Part shown: in pieces, positions 1 through 10,704 of the stretch | Position numbering within the stretch: position 1 is the first letter of the stretch | How the letters are laid out: each line of letters begins with the position of its first letter | Assembly (NCBI GenBank): GCA_035578155.1 | Contig: JAPWDM010000001.1 | Coordinates: 9,812,543 to 9,876,542 of the forward strand | DNA length: 64,000 bases | Source: Brachynemurus nebulosus | Taxonomy: Eukaryota; Arthropoda; Insecta; Neuroptera; Myrmeleontidae | Reading direction: 5' to 3' | Position numbers and translations under genes: made by a program | Notes under the pieces: generated by a model | What the model was told of the DNA's origin: nothing | The model's database searches: none | The model's input: the letters and a program-made list of their open reading frames with translations, nothing else

Positions 1-3000
1 TTTTTAGCCGTTGGTTCTGCTTCTAATTGCTCGTCGTCCTCCTGCACAATCAGGCTGTTAAGGACGTCCTCGCCGTCGTCGTATTCGTCGATTATGTCTG
101 ACGAGTCCTCCTCGTTCAAATCAGTTGCAGGGGCGTTTTCGCAGGAGTGGCCTGTGCAGTACTTGCACATAGCTGAGCATCTAAGACCTGCTTTATTGCA
201 GCTGCAAGCTCCGGTGCTACAGCCTTTGCTGCACTTGCAGGAAACAATTTGGAGGATGTTATCTGGCCCGGCATTTTTCGTTGTGGGGATTGGTAGTAGC
301 CCTCGCGTAGTTAGGCTCCAGCCCCAAACTGATGGGCGAAGTTCATTACCTAACCACGCTTGTACTTGCTGGTAAGTGCGGAGGGAGTGGTAATTGGCAG
401 CGTCCCTTGTCGGTGGTAGGCGGGCTAGTTCCAATTTAGCCTTCGTCACTGATTGTGTAAATAATCGGTACCGCAAGTCGTCAAGGTTGTCATTGTCAAT
501 ATTGCCTCCATAAACTACTACCAGGAACTTTTCTCCAGCGTCCTTGATTTGCTGAGGAGTAGCGTTTGATGTAAGAAACGGAGCCACTACTGCAGAGAGG
601 GCGGTATTCTTCATATAGGTGCTGCAAATTTTTTTCTTCCCCAATCCATACGGTGCTGACGTGGTATCACACCCACTCACTGCGTGGAGGAAAAGTGTAT
701 CTTTGGGAGTAAAGGAACAGGAACTTGGTGAGTAGAGGACACTAGGACCACCACGTCTTCCACTTTTCTGAAGATAGATGTTCTTTATGGACATACCCAA
801 TGCCGTCAACAGAATAAGTATGTCCACATCTTCAGCAATAATAATGACGCTGTCGAATTCGCTAGCTTTGGATATGGCGGTGTTGACGATCAACACGTCG
901 GCGTCTTCATGTGCTTGCTTCACTTCGATGCTAGCATTCGCCATTCGTGTCATCAACATCGAAATGAATGCGCTCTTATTGTGATCGTTTGCCAAAAACT
1001 TTTCTTGTGCTATAGTCACTTTGGTAGACGAGGAGAACACGATTTTGGTTGCTGTTTGTAATGCAGAACGGCGAGCTCGTTCTGCGGCTTTGGTGCTTTC
1101 ATAGCCGGCATTAGTTGGGTATCCATCAAACACAACAATCACATTGCCACTGAAGTGTTTTTGCACGTAGTTGATGTATGTAGAGCATAGCATCTCGAAT
1201 GTGGTTGTGGGAGTTTTGTTCCACACCACTTTATGTAACAAGTAACCTCCATCAATCACGTTACATTTCTTGTTGCCAAGGTTGACTTCCTCTATGGGAG
1301 TGAAGAGTGAGTACATTGCAGACTTCGTTCCCTTGCGCATTCCCTCCTCAGTGAAGAGTGCCATAGGAAAAGGTGCGAGTTCAAATTTCAAGAGTTCTTT
1401 CAGATCTTCTTCTGATTTTTTGGCAATGCAGACACGTTGGAAGAGAGTGAGAGGATTGACAGTGATTTTTTTACCAGCAATTTTCAACGAGCAGGAAACA
1501 GAAGCGAGAGTCACGACCTTATCCTTCCGTTTCAGTTTCAATTCTCCAAAATTTCCCCCCACGACTTTCTTCATGCTTGATATGCCTATCTCTCGTGCTA
1601 AGTGACAGTTCACTTCGTCATGACCAATAATTCCTGTACTCAGAGAAACTATTTCCTGGATGTGAAGGAATGGGGGGTGTTCAGTGAACCATGCGCGCAG
1701 TTTCCCAATGTCCATGTTGTCTCTCACTACTCGGGTTGGTCTCATGTCCACGTGCTGTTCAGATGTCTCTGAGCGAATATCAGCGAACAATTCTATTTGT
1801 TCACAAATGCTTTGAAGGCACAGCATGCCCAATGTCCATCTAGCAAGCACAGAATCGCTTACACCGCGTCCACGAGTAAGTCCACCATAGCTCTTCATAG
1901 TCCGCATGAGAACTTGCTCTATGGTCATGTCGGACCAGATGCCCGACCAAAATTTTTCTGATCTGCGAATAGTGAAGTAGCCATCTTTGGTGAACCTCAT
2001 ATATTCGTGAGGATCCATCCTGTCCTGTAGGGTAACCATATCTTGGTAATAGAGATGGGCACTTTTGGCATAATTCAGGTGCCCAGCAGCGTGAAAGTAG
2101 GGTATCATTTCCTTGACACAATCTAGATGGAGTTTCCAACTACCCATTCTTTCTGCTTTTATAAAGTTTTTCAGAAGTGTACACATTCTAAAATACTGGA
2201 CCCATAGAGCAGCCGTTGGGCCTTTTCTTTCAATTGCGGTCAGCATCTCTGGAAATCGCTCAGTCAAAGCATGGAAATCGGGATTATCTGCTTCCCTGAA
2301 GATGTTGGATTTATCCGGTAAATTAAGCACTTGGTCTAGCGCTGCCAATTCTTGTTCAGTGAAGTCAACTTGTTCAAAAATTATACCTGCTAAAGCAGCA
2401 TGTGTCAGGATATGAGCACGAACAGCCCTGGCATACGCATGCCCTGTTAGGATTTTGTCAACACTGTTAGTAGCGTAGATTGTGCTGAATAGCTCCTTCA
2501 ACCCACTCCCATCCATGATTGTGCCCATCGCCCCCATGAATGACATTAACAGGTGAAATCCACCTAGCCTGACAACCACATTTTTTAGCTCTGGTAGAGT
2601 GTCGTTTGCCACTATATCACATGCTTTCCAGTACAATGGCTGGTCAAAAGTCACAATGCAAGTATTCTGTTTATTCAATGTACATTGTTTAAGAGCAGAT
2701 ACAATAGATGTATATACTGTATTATATTCACTAGGTGGAGCATTGATGAACGGGAGGCAAACTACTTTCGAGCATTCATACTTTTCACCACTGGTTCCAA
2801 GCTCCATAAAACCATTCCACCCAGGTACGGATGGTGAAGAAGCAGAGTTTTTTCCATATAGCCAAACAATGTCATCGGGCGAGGGTACAACACCTTGTGA
2901 ATAGCTGATATCGATATCCGCTATTTTAATTGTTTTCAGACCTGCATTGGGTGGTCGGTGGTATGACATCAAATCTACTGTACCAGCGTCAGCAATGACT

Positions 3001-4466
3001 TTGGCTGCTGACGACACCTTCAATCGAGCTACTTCAGATTCAGTGGCTACAGCTTCCCGGGGAGTCACAGCCATGATGCCTCCCATAGCGTGGAATGTAT
3101 GATGTCCATCCAAAGTATTAACGTTAAAGTCCGCATTGTCAAATATAAACTGACTGAATGGAACGGCAGACTCCACAATTTTGGCACCTTGCCTAGCTTG
3201 CAATACGTACGACCCTTCTAGCCTATTAGCTTCTTCGTAAGATGCTGAAAAGCCCATGGAAGATAGAAGATGCAGGAGATGTTTAGAGCCAAATTTCTTA
3301 TAGATAAATACGGAAACAGCAGTCATGATGGAGGAAAGAAAAGATTTGGGTCGCACTGCTATCATGATTGCATGAGCCAGAGCGAGGCATTTCTTTTTCC
3401 AAGAGTCCAAGGATCCTCGTTTGTTTGTCAAAATCAAGACGTGGAGTAGAAGAAGCAGCGTCTCTGGAACCGCAGTACGTGCACTATCCAAGTAGTTGTC
3501 AATCGGAGGATACTCATCTGTGTTGAACACTTTGGCGCGGATGTCCTCAAAGATTATTTTTCCAGCTGCCTCCACAATCCGAAGTCTTTCTTCCTGTTCG
3601 TCTCCTTTCTTTTCGTTAGAGTACCAGTTATCATACAGAATTTTGTCACCAACCCTCTTGACACTGACGACAGGCCCTCTCCTTGATTCTGAAATGATGA
3701 TTTGGTCTCCATATTTCTCCTGAAGACGACTTTTTACAGTTTTGCTGTGTGGTCGACTGTCTTCCTCAATCAGCTCCAACAGCTGCTGAATGGAAAATTG
3801 GCATTCATCACTGTTCTCGTCGATATATGAAAATATCACCTGCATGGCTTCGTCAACACTCGGCGATGGGCGGAATCCTCTTTTCTGCGCTGACTTAGGT
3901 GGATGGTAAAACCTCTTAAGACACTTTTGGTGATACTCAGCGTTGACAGCAACTAAATCAGTGTTCAAATTGAGTAACTGGCTAATGCGTTCTTCTATTT
4001 TCTTCCCCCACTCGTCTCCACGCATTCTCGCCTTTTCTATAATTTTATTAGCCATTTCAGGTATAGTCACTTTGACCGGAACATTGCGCCTTTCCAAAGG
4101 TAACTTTGCCTGCTTAGCTCTGTAATCATCAGATATAGCTTCCTCACAAAGAAAACACGCGTTGGTGAAGTCGAATTTTTGAACTTGTGACCGGGTAGGT
4201 ACAAGAAAACGAGATTCGGATGTGTCATATCCTCGACGTGCAAAGGCAGCAATCAATTTCTCATTGTTGTACCTTGTTTGGCAAGCACTGTGCACTCTCA
4301 CTTCACTCAACCCTCGTAGGAACTGTTCATCTGCCGAAAGTTTCCGTTTCACACTGGACTCCAACAGTCTGGCAACTCCTCTGGCTTTTACTACACTTAG
4401 TTCACCAGCTTCAACTCCTCCTTTACAAATAAAACATAAGTCTGATCCACTAGATGTTGACGCCAT
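1..4466 (-). CDS. Long single-exon protein, XPG/FEN-like nuclease core plus CXC tail (3' end outside window)
   Basis: Read from ATG at 4466-4464, the frame stays open for 1488 codons to the window edge, so the true stop is not seen. The N-terminus has two CxxC...HxxxC zinc-binding clusters (residues about 11-75 and 110-165). Around residue 1110 comes a VVFDGYP motif (Asp1114) followed by an Arg/Lys-rich segment, then HEDAD (Glu1187, Asp1188, Asp1190) and AEDVD (Asp1213, Asp1215); this order and spacing resemble the N and I regions of XPG/FEN-1 PIN-fold nucleases. Near residue 1245 is a LHAVSGCDTTSA motif. From about residue 1409 a tail of closely spaced CxC and CxxC cysteines resembles a TSO1/tesmin CXC domain, followed by an acidic end. 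I recall similar multi-copy uncharacterised proteins in invertebrates, often intronless, which suggests a mobile or transposon-derived gene; that is inference. No stop or frameshift was seen. Confidence 0.85.
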   Translation of the reverse strand, partial: MASTSSGSDLCFICKGGVEAGELSVVKARGVARLLESSVKRKLSADEQFLRGLSEVRVHSACQTRYNNEKLIAAFARRGYDTSESRFLVPTRSQVQKFDFTNACFLCEEAISDDYRAKQAKLPLERRNVPVKVTIPEMANKIIEKARMRGDEWGKKIEERISQLLNLNTDLVAVNAEYHQKCLKRFYHPPKSAQKRGFRPSPSVDEAMQVIFSYIDENSDECQFSIQQLLELIEEDSRPHSKTVKSRLQEKYGDQIIISESRRGPVVSVKRVGDKILYDNWYSNEKKGDEQEERLRIVEAAGKIIFEDIRAKVFNTDEYPPIDNYLDSARTAVPETLLLLLHVLILTNKRGSLDSWKKKCLALAHAIMIAVRPKSFLSSIMTAVSVFIYKKFGSKHLLHLLSSMGFSASYEEANRLEGSYVLQARQGAKIVESAVPFSQFIFDNADFNVNTLDGHHTFHAMGGIMAVTPREAVATESEVARLKVSSAAKVIADAGTVDLMSYHRPPNAGLKTIKIADIDISYSQGVVPSPDDIVWLYGKNSASSPSVPGWNGFMELGTSGEKYECSKVVCLPFINAPPSEYNTVYTSIVSALKQCTLNKQNTCIVTFDQPLYWKACDIVANDTLPELKNVVVRLGGFHLLMSFMGAMGTIMDGSGLKELFSTIYATNSVDKILTGHAYARAVRAHILTHAALAGIIFEQVDFTEQELAALDQVLNLPDKSNIFREADNPDFHALTERFPEMLTAIERKGPTAALWVQYFRMCTLLKNFIKAERMGSWKLHLDCVKEMIPYFHAAGHLNYAKSAHLYYQDMVTLQDRMDPHEYMRFTKDGYFTIRRSEKFWSGIWSDMTIEQVLMRTMKSYGGLTRGRGVSDSVLARWTLGMLCLQSICEQIELFADIRSETSEQHVDMRPTRVVRDNMDIGKLRAWFTEHPPFLHIQEIVSLSTGIIGHDEVNCHLAREIGISSMKKVVGGNFGELKLKRKDKVVTLASVSCSLKIAGKKITVNPLTLFQRVCIAKKSEEDLKELLKFELAPFPMALFTEEGMRKGTKSAMYSLFTPIEEVNLGNKKCNVIDGGYLLHKVVWNKTPTTTFEMLCSTYINYVQKHFSGNVIVVFDGYPTNAGYESTKAAERARRSALQTATKIVFSSSTKVTIAQEKFLANDHNKSAFISMLMTRMANASIEVKQAHEDADVLIVNTAISKASEFDSVIIIAEDVDILILLTALGMSIKNIYLQKSGRRGGPSVLYSPSSCSFTPKDTLFLHAVSGCDTTSAPYGLGKKKICSTYMKNTALSAVVAPFLTSNATPQQIKDAGEKFLVVVYGGNIDNDNLDDLRYRLFTQSVTKAKLELARLPPTRDAANYHSLRTYQQVQAWLGNELRPSVWGWSLTTRGLLPIPTTKNAGPDNILQIVSCKCSKGCSTGACSCNKAGLRCSAMCKYCTGHSCENAPATDLNEEDSSDIIDEYDDGEDVLNSLIVQEDDEQLEAEPTAK

Positions 4467-5007
4467 CTCCGAAAGGCACTCGAATTTGCACTAATACGGA
4501 TTCACCAGGCTCTCTTGAAACGTGAACTCAACAAATACCTGCAACAAAAGGAAATGAATATTACTACTTTTTTCAATAATTATTTCATGGGGAAGGGGGA
4601 AGGGTGAAGGGAATATGAAGGGTGAAGGGATATGAAGGGTGAAGTAAGAAATAAGGTTGGTTTCTGCTTTTTTGAGGTATTTTTACTGAATTCCGGTAAA
4701 AATATTTTCTGCGAAGCGCCATATCTCAGTAAGGAATTGACATACAGACATATGTGAGTACTCAAATTGTAGATAATTTCACGTACTACAAAATGTTTCT
4801 GAACGCTTTTGTCGTAGGATGTAAGGAAAAAAGGTAATTGACGAAAGGTCGAGATTTTTGCAGTTCTCCCCCCCCCCTCCTCTTTTTGCACAGGGTCCTC
4901 GAGGTCCAAAACTTGACAAAATGTTAATTAACTATCCCTGAACAACATCTCCAAGTTTCATTAAATTCCGACCTTTTTCTACCCAACTCCACTTCTTGCG
5001 ACTTGTC
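4467..5007. other. Upstream region of the CXC gene; GA-rich mini-repeat
   Basis: No gene is supported here. On the minus strand a TTTTGTTGCAG sequence ending at 4539 looks like a 3' splice site, so the gene to the left may have a spliced 5' leader. Positions 4595-4650 hold about three imperfect 17-18-bp repeats of a GGGTGAAGG-type unit. Frames across 4580-4909 and 4932-5132 are low-complexity or antisense shadows. Confidence 0.4.
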
Positions 5008-5265
5008 GACCGGACTAAATACGGGGTTTGGAAAAGAAGATTTCCAATTTTATCTAATGGGATAAAAGTCGTCATCAACACTGCAATGGCAATTGTCGCT
5101 ACAGCCGTATTGCATAATATTGCTATTGACATGAATAATTTAATAAACGAAAATGATATAGTAAATGAAGAAGTCGAAAATGAAATCTTTTTTAACAGAG
5201 AGGATAATTATCGTAATGCACAAGAGCATCGAAATATATTTATAAATGAACACTTTAATTTTTGA
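5008..5265 (+). pseudogene. PIF/Harbinger transposase, C-terminal fragment
   Basis: The frame reads an RTKYGVWKRRFPILS segment followed by IVATAVLHNIAID. This is the conserved end of HARBI1-type transposases, which cleave element ends with a DDE nuclease. Only the region after the catalytic glutamate remains; upstream of about 5008 the same frame no longer resembles the family, so the copy is 5'-truncated. An Asn/Glu-rich acidic tail follows to the stop at 5263-5265. It converges with the Myb/SANT-like gene at 5397-6308, the usual companion in these elements. Confidence 0.75.
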
Positions 5266-5396
5266 ATTTTTTTCTTTTATAAATTTAAATTTATAAAATT
5301 TTTTCTTATTTCATATAAAATATTAAAATTTTTTAAAAAATACAATATTTTTTTTTATTATTTTAATAATTAATTTTTGAGCTTCTATTTGTAAAT

Positions 5397-6308
5397 CTAA
5401 TAAAAGTAACTGTTTTTGATGCAATTCTTCTTTTCTTCTATCATCATTTTGAATATTTTTTTTATTTTTTCTTGGATATATTTCTGTTTAGAATTATACA
5501 AAGTTATAGCTTCCAAATTTTTTTTGGTTGGCTTATTATAAATATTGAGCTTTTTGTTTCTTTTTTGTGGTGTCATTTTCGGCAAATAAGCACTGTTTTC
5601 TTGATTATTGGAATTTTGATTAATGTTGAACGGTTCATCAATATTAGATATTATTTCCACGTCACAATAAATTTTATCTGTAAACAAAAATTCAACTTAC
5701 GTATGTAATGAAAAAACCATTTTGGTTATGCGACAAATTATTCATACTTGGAGCAACTTCTTCAACATATAATATAGAGGTTTCAGACGATATCTCTGGA
5801 TTTTCATCAACACATTGTGGTATTTCTTGGTTATGATCATCGTCAAATGGATTATTTAACCCAAATACTGTTTTTTTATTTAAAATGTTGAGCATTTTCT
5901 CAAAGACCGCATCATCGTTAACGTCAGGGCGTCCACCCCCAGTTTTCGACAAACTTTCTTTTCTTTTAGCGGCATATTTTCTCGTTGCAGTTTTCAAATT
6001 GTCAAATTTACTTTTTATCTGTTGGATGGTTCGGGGTCTATTATAACTGTTAAATTTATTTAAAATTGTTGTCCATGCTTCTTCCTATAAATGAAATATT
6101 AACATTTTTGAATTTATCTTTAGTAATTATGTGTAAGTATTGCTATTTACTATCGCAATAAAATCCAACATACCTTCATGTTTGGAGTCACAGAACTTGA
6201 TGCTTTACTTTCTATTATATTTTTATAGTTATCGATAATATTAACCAAATTAAATTCTTCCGATTTGGTAAAATTAATCCCTCTAGACTGGGAATTATTT
6301 TCAGCCAT
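5397..6308 (-). CDS. Myb/SANT-like DNA-binding protein of a Harbinger element (spliced, possibly broken)
   Basis: Exon 1 is 6308-6174 (ATG at 6308), ending AAG/GTATGT; exon 2 begins at 6084 after TTTATAG. Joined in phase 0 they encode a trihelix/MSANTD-type domain: an NFTKSEEFNL start, then EEAWTTILNKF, the RPRTIQQIKSKFDNLK helix and the Gly-rich KTGGGRPDV end. Such proteins are the second gene of PIF/Harbinger elements and help the transposase bind DNA and enter the nucleus. After an acidic linker the frame closes at 5692. A Lys-rich coiled-coil-like ORF (5397-5687) continues in another frame; a possible tiny intron (GTAAGT...TTTACAG) does not join them in phase, so either a different donor is used or a frameshift has occurred. 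Confidence 0.7.
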
Positions 6309-6614
6309 TTTAAAATTATTGGCGTAATTTCAATATCCAATAACAATTATTTATTAATTTTGATTAAGCAAAGAAGTGACAATCCATATTTTGGAATATA
6401 TTAGGGAAAATTGGATTATTGTTTATTTTTATATAACAACGATACATAGCAACTAAATAAACCATAGGTTGCTATAGTTATTTTTTAGTTCCTTGACTTT
6501 AACTAAAGTTGCACTATAATTTTTTATGAAAATGAAAACCTTTAAAGTTAAATTAAAACTTTAAAGTCGCTTTAACTAGTCACTTTATGACAATTATTAT
6601 GAAAATGGCCCTTA

Positions 6615-6751
6615 GAGTCTAAAACTGTAATATTTAAAATTTAATTACTGAGTTATGCGTTACAAGTTTTAAAAAAAGTGAGTTGACGCAATTAACACAG
6701 TATAGTGAGTTAACGCAATTGCGCGGCGTAGCGCAGTGTTACCCAGGCCTA
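6615..6751. mobile_element. hAT end fragment, same family as the element at 57856-59327
   Basis: The segment ends in GTTACCCAGGCCTA at 6738-6751 and, reverse-complemented, matches about 120 bp of the left end of the hAT element at 57856, including the GCGCTACGCCGCGCAATTGC stretch and repeated GAGTTAACGC-like motifs. Only one terminus is present; the Harbinger right end directly adjoins it. Confidence 0.7.
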
Positions 6752-6968
6752 ATTTGATGGGAGACAGTTTTAAACTTTGAACCACTGCACATCCAAATCT
6801 CAAGTTTCATCTTACAATTCACAGACAGTAATTATTTTCAAAGCAAATTTTTTAAAAACTATAAAACAAATTATAGACATAATAACGGTGGTAAAAACCC
6901 AAAATTATTTACCTGAAAACATGTCTGATTTCATAAACAAATTGCATCAGTTCTTTTAATGAATTTTC
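6752..6968. other. No recognisable feature
   Basis: AT-rich spacer between the hAT end and the ATT microsatellite. A 60-codon frame at 6777-6959 has no recognisable motif and is not called. Confidence 0.3.
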
Positions 6969-6994
6969 ATTATTATTATTATTATTATTATTAT
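6969..6994. repeat. (ATT)n microsatellite, left border of the LINE fragment
   Basis: About eight to nine ATT units. With the longer tract at 8386-8441 it brackets the LINE fragment, consistent with insertion into a (TAA)n tract. Confidence 0.9.
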
Positions 6995-8383
6995 AGACTT
7001 TTACGCCAACCTGGCGCTCACTACTCAGTAGGACAGTACTGGGTAACATTCACCTATACCGGCATTATGCAAGGTATTAGGCTCTGTGGAAGGGTAATGT
7101 GCCAAACCAATCCGTAAAAGTACCGTAGTACATTCACGGACGGGTTTGTCACATCACTCCCTATATTGTTGTTATTGCTACTTGAAACGAGGTGTTATTC
7201 GTCTATTTTGGTGTACACTGGGTCGTACGGCGAGACTTTTGTGGGAGCGTAGATGTTGGCTCAATGACAGGGCTGTGAAAGCCTAGTTCGTTTTCGTGTC
7301 CTCAGATGGTAGGTAGGAGTAGGGACAGAGGGAAGGGAAAGGACTGTTTGTGTTTGTGTGTGTGTTTGTGTATGTGTGTGGATGTGTCTTTCTATTTTAC
7401 GTTTCTTGGTGTAGATGTTTTCTGGTTCATCAAATTGCTCATTAAGATCGGGTCTTCCTGGAACTGCGCGTTTAGATGGTACAGAGGTTGACGGACCTTG
7501 TGTGTTATTGAATTGGGGAGGATTGTGCACCAGAGCGGTAACAGTGACAGTGCGGCAGTTGTTCGATCCCCCCTCTCCATCAGACGAATCTGGATCTGTA
7601 TGTGTGTTAAGTGTTTGTCTTTCAGTGTTAGTGTATTGTGTGTTTATGTATGTGTGTTGTGTGTCAGTAGGATGAGTGTCAGTGTATTGTTCGCTCACTG
7701 TAGAAGGCTCAGATGGAGTAGAAGCAGGTCTTGTGCTTTCACATATCGCAGTCGGATTCGTATTACTGAGGAACTTCCGTACTATACGACACGTGTTTAT
7801 GATCACTGCCTTTTGCATAGTGACATATGTGTATTTTGGGAGACCCAAGAGGCTCAAACTATTATGTAGTGTGTGTGGAATGACCCCGGTGGCACTGAGC
7901 ACTATTGGAACGATGTGGACATGTTCCATTCGCCATTGTTGTTTTATTTCGGCTGCGAGGTCAGTGTATTTATCCAATTTAACTGCGTGTGTTTTTTGTA
8001 AGTTGTGTGTATTTGGAACCGCAATATCGATCAGATAGGTTGTCTTAGTGTTTTTCATTACGAAGGTGATATCTGGTCGATTATGATTTATGGTCTTATC
8101 TGTAATAATCGACCGATCCCAGTAAAGTCTACAGGAGTCATTCTCCGCTACTACTTTTGGTGTGAGCTTGTAGTAAGGTGTTTTATCGGTTATAAGGTGG
8201 TGCTTAACCGCTAGTTTCTGATATATGATTTTGCCAACCTGGTCGTGACGGTGTTTGTATTCGGACTGAGCGAGCTGAGTACAGGCAGCTGTGATGTGTT
8301 GGATCGTTTCAGGTTTGGAATGGCATCTCCGGCATGAGTCAGATGTTATTGACGAGTCACGAAGTATGTATTTTGAGTAATTC

Positions 8384-8385
<2 letters not shown>
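6995..8385 (-). mobile_element. 5'-truncated non-LTR retrotransposon in a (TAA)n target
   Basis: About 1.39 kb: a roughly 265-bp 3' UTR (6995-7260) and the C-terminal coding part (7261-8385). Flanked exactly by ATT tracts at 6969-6994 and 8386-8441, which serve as target and 3' tail in Dong-like elements. No poly(A) tail is present. Confidence 0.65.
7261..8385 (-). pseudogene. LINE C-terminal domain (CCHC plus restriction-like endonuclease), R4/Dong-like
   Basis: The frame is open from the right-hand ATT tract to a TGA at 7261-7263. It begins with a CCHC cluster (CRRC...HITAAC) followed by KHRH, then an NRPDITF...YLIDIAVP core, the PD...D arrangement of the restriction-like endonuclease at the C-terminus of R2/R4-type non-LTR retrotransposons. 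The reverse transcriptase domain is missing, so the copy is 5'-truncated, as is usual for target-primed insertion. The last ~150 residues are Thr/Ser/His-rich with HTQTHT-type repeats and a basic end, making them poorly conserved or element-specific. Position between two ATT tracts suits R4-clade Dong elements, known to insert into TAA repeats. Clade assignment is inference. Confidence 0.7.

Positions 8386-8441
<56 letters not shown>
8386..8441. repeat. (ATT)n microsatellite
   Basis: About 18 ATT units forming the right border of the LINE fragment. Confidence 0.95.
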
Positions 8442-8442
<1 letters not shown>

Positions 8443-8689
8443 GATTCCTTAGATATTGTATTTAAAATTATTCTCTTCTAAAATAGATAATTTTGAAAGA
8501 AAAAAATTTAATAATTTTTATATTTCTTTATTGATTAAAACCTATTTTCAATTACATATTTAATAACAATAAAGTAATTCTTGAAAATTTCAATTGAATT
8601 AGGTAAGTAATTCAAAACATTTGGAAAAACAAAAGATATGTAAAGAAAAATTAATAAGCTTATATGCTTACCTGTTTCCTTTTGAATGT

Positions 8690-9016
8690 TTCTTTAATTT
8701 TAACTGCGTCTTTATGAATTTAGACATTTTCGGTGTCAGCAGTTTATCATAAAGTTTAGAAAAGTTTCCCTCTTCAATATTGGACTCTGCTTCAAGGGCT
8801 ACTTCTAAATTTCTTTTCAGAAAATGATTTTCTTCTATAAGATTCTCCTTTTAGGGAAGAAATGGAGACTTGAATGTCAGATGAACTGGACGAACATGAC
8901 TCTTTAAATATCGAAAGTGACACTGTTTTCTTTAAACGATTGGCGACAGTGCCAAAATCGGTAGATTTAAAATGTTCCGAACACACACGGTGATTAGATG
9001 TTAAATCCTTATTCAA
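8690..9016 (-). pseudogene. Broken THAP-domain gene fragment
   Basis: A minus-strand frame carries HRVCSEHFKSTDF, the diagnostic CxxHF end of a THAP zinc finger, which binds DNA in P-element transposases and THAP proteins. Upstream the frame meets a stop, so the start of the finger is gone. Downstream, near 8840, the reading changes frame and continues as a Glu/Leu-rich coiled-coil-like stretch ending at a GTAAGC splice-donor-like site near 8670. The layout (THAP then coiled coil) fits a degraded P-element or THAP gene exon. Confidence 0.55.
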
Positions 9017-9532
9017 TAGGTCTTCTCGCCCACTAGCAGTAATTCATTGCCGACATCTTAAAAAAATTAAAAATTATTACAACATTCACCTGAAAAGAAT
9101 ATGTAATTTTTATTAACAGAAAGACAAGTTTACTGACTAACATTTGTGGATCTGACGGAAATCGAAAATAGCTCAAATTTTTCTTTTCCAATGATCTATT
9201 GTTGCAACTTTTGACAGAACAACGATTTCCAACTATTTTAATTTTTTAATTTTATCAAATCAATAAAAAAAAATTACAGCAAAATAAAAAAGGATCAAAA
9301 AATATTCTATGAATTAAATGTATTTTTGCTACTAATTAATAACTAGATAATAAGTTATTAAAATCAAAACTATGGGCCGGGTGCAGACTACAGAGTAGGG
9401 GTAACAAAAGCGATTGCAGCGCTTGCTCTGGCAGAAATGAGCAATTTGGACGGCTCTTGCTATTTAGTATAGCTGCGCTATCTGGTTGTAAAAAATTCCT
9501 AATCAAATTCGTTCTAATTTCTATGGTATTTA
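9017..9532. other. No recognised gene
   Basis: AT-rich sequence. A short GC-richer block at 9372-9440, beginning GGGCCGGGTGCAGACT, may be the end of another element, but no partner terminus was found. Confidence 0.25.
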
Positions 9533-10704
9533 TCAAGGTTTTGATAAATGGTAGCGTTCTTTAAAGATTTTAACTTTTTCCTTATTTTGAGAGTCAAATT
9601 TTACTTCTTCTTGTAATACTACGTTCTCTAATAATTTTAATCTAGAGGTAAATTGGTCAATAGTTTTGTCGTGTCTTTGATAGCATTTATGAAAATTTTC
9701 CAATCCTTGTCCGGGAATAATAGTTGGCGTATATTTTTTTAAAAGCGCGTCTTTCAATTCCTAAAAAGTTACATTGTCGTCTGATAAATGAGGTTCCGAC
9801 TCCACGAATTTGTATGCGTCGCCTGTTAATTGGTATTTTAAAACCGTTTTTGTTTGATTTTCATCCCATCGATCGAGTATCGCCCTATGTTTAATTTTAT
9901 CTATGAATTCTTTTATATTTTCATTGGACCTTCCCGAAAATTCGGGTAGTGCTACGAGTACGTGCCCTGCTGATACAGAATAAATATGTTGCGTATTTGA
10001 TGTTGAGGGGCCTGCAATTATATTTGTTACTTGGGGTGCACTTATAGGAACATTAATCGCTTGGGGTACACTTATAGGTAGTGGTGAGACGAATATATTA
10101 GTATTCGTTAAGATATCACTAATATTTACAGATATTAGATATTACTAATATCAGATATTCAGATATTATAATACTACGATATTATCCTCGAATGTGAATG
10201 TGAACGAAAAAAAGTATTAGTATGAATATATCAACAATATTATAATATATTAGTATGAATATAGCAACATATTAGTAAAGTAACGAAAACGATATGTACA
10301 TGCATATAATGTATTCGATGTATTCTGTGAACGATATAAAAACCTTTACATATACACCGACACACCTATGCATACAAATATAACCCGTATCAACCCCAGT
10401 TCTTAGCAAAGGGAGATAACTATATTAAACTAAGGTAATGTACGAATGAGATAAATATATGTAAAAATATATGTGTGAGGATTTTTGAATTGTTCTTGAT
10501 TTTTGCCTTTTAATTTTGTTAAGTAATTAATAAATGAATTAAAGTTACAGGGGAAAAATTAATTTTGTATCCATTATAATACTTCATTAAAAAAAATCTT
10601 AATAGAACAGCTACTGGTTTTATTAAAAAAATATCTAGACATTATTACACAAAATGTTAAATCCTTTTTCCATTTAGGCAAAGAAATTCAAAATTTAATT
10701 CTAA

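Larger units (their letters stand above)
5008..6611. mobile_element. 5'-truncated PIF/Harbinger element
   Basis: The transposase fragment on + and the Myb/SANT-like gene on - converge, as in complete PIF/Harbinger elements. The right end is the terminal GGGCCATTTTCATAATAATT-type sequence (minus strand, starting at 6611), followed by TTA at 6612-6614, a typical 3-bp Harbinger target. No matching left terminus was found, so the left part of the element is missing. Confidence 0.6.

Noticed and set aside
94..4494. Many short plus-strand frames across the first 4.5 kb
   Set aside because: They are antisense shadows of the long minus-strand coding frame, which has coherent domain motifs throughout.
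7306..8214. Plus-strand frames opposite the LINE fragment
   Set aside because: Shadows of the minus-strand CCHC/endonuclease frame; Cys/Val repeats come from TG-rich sequence.
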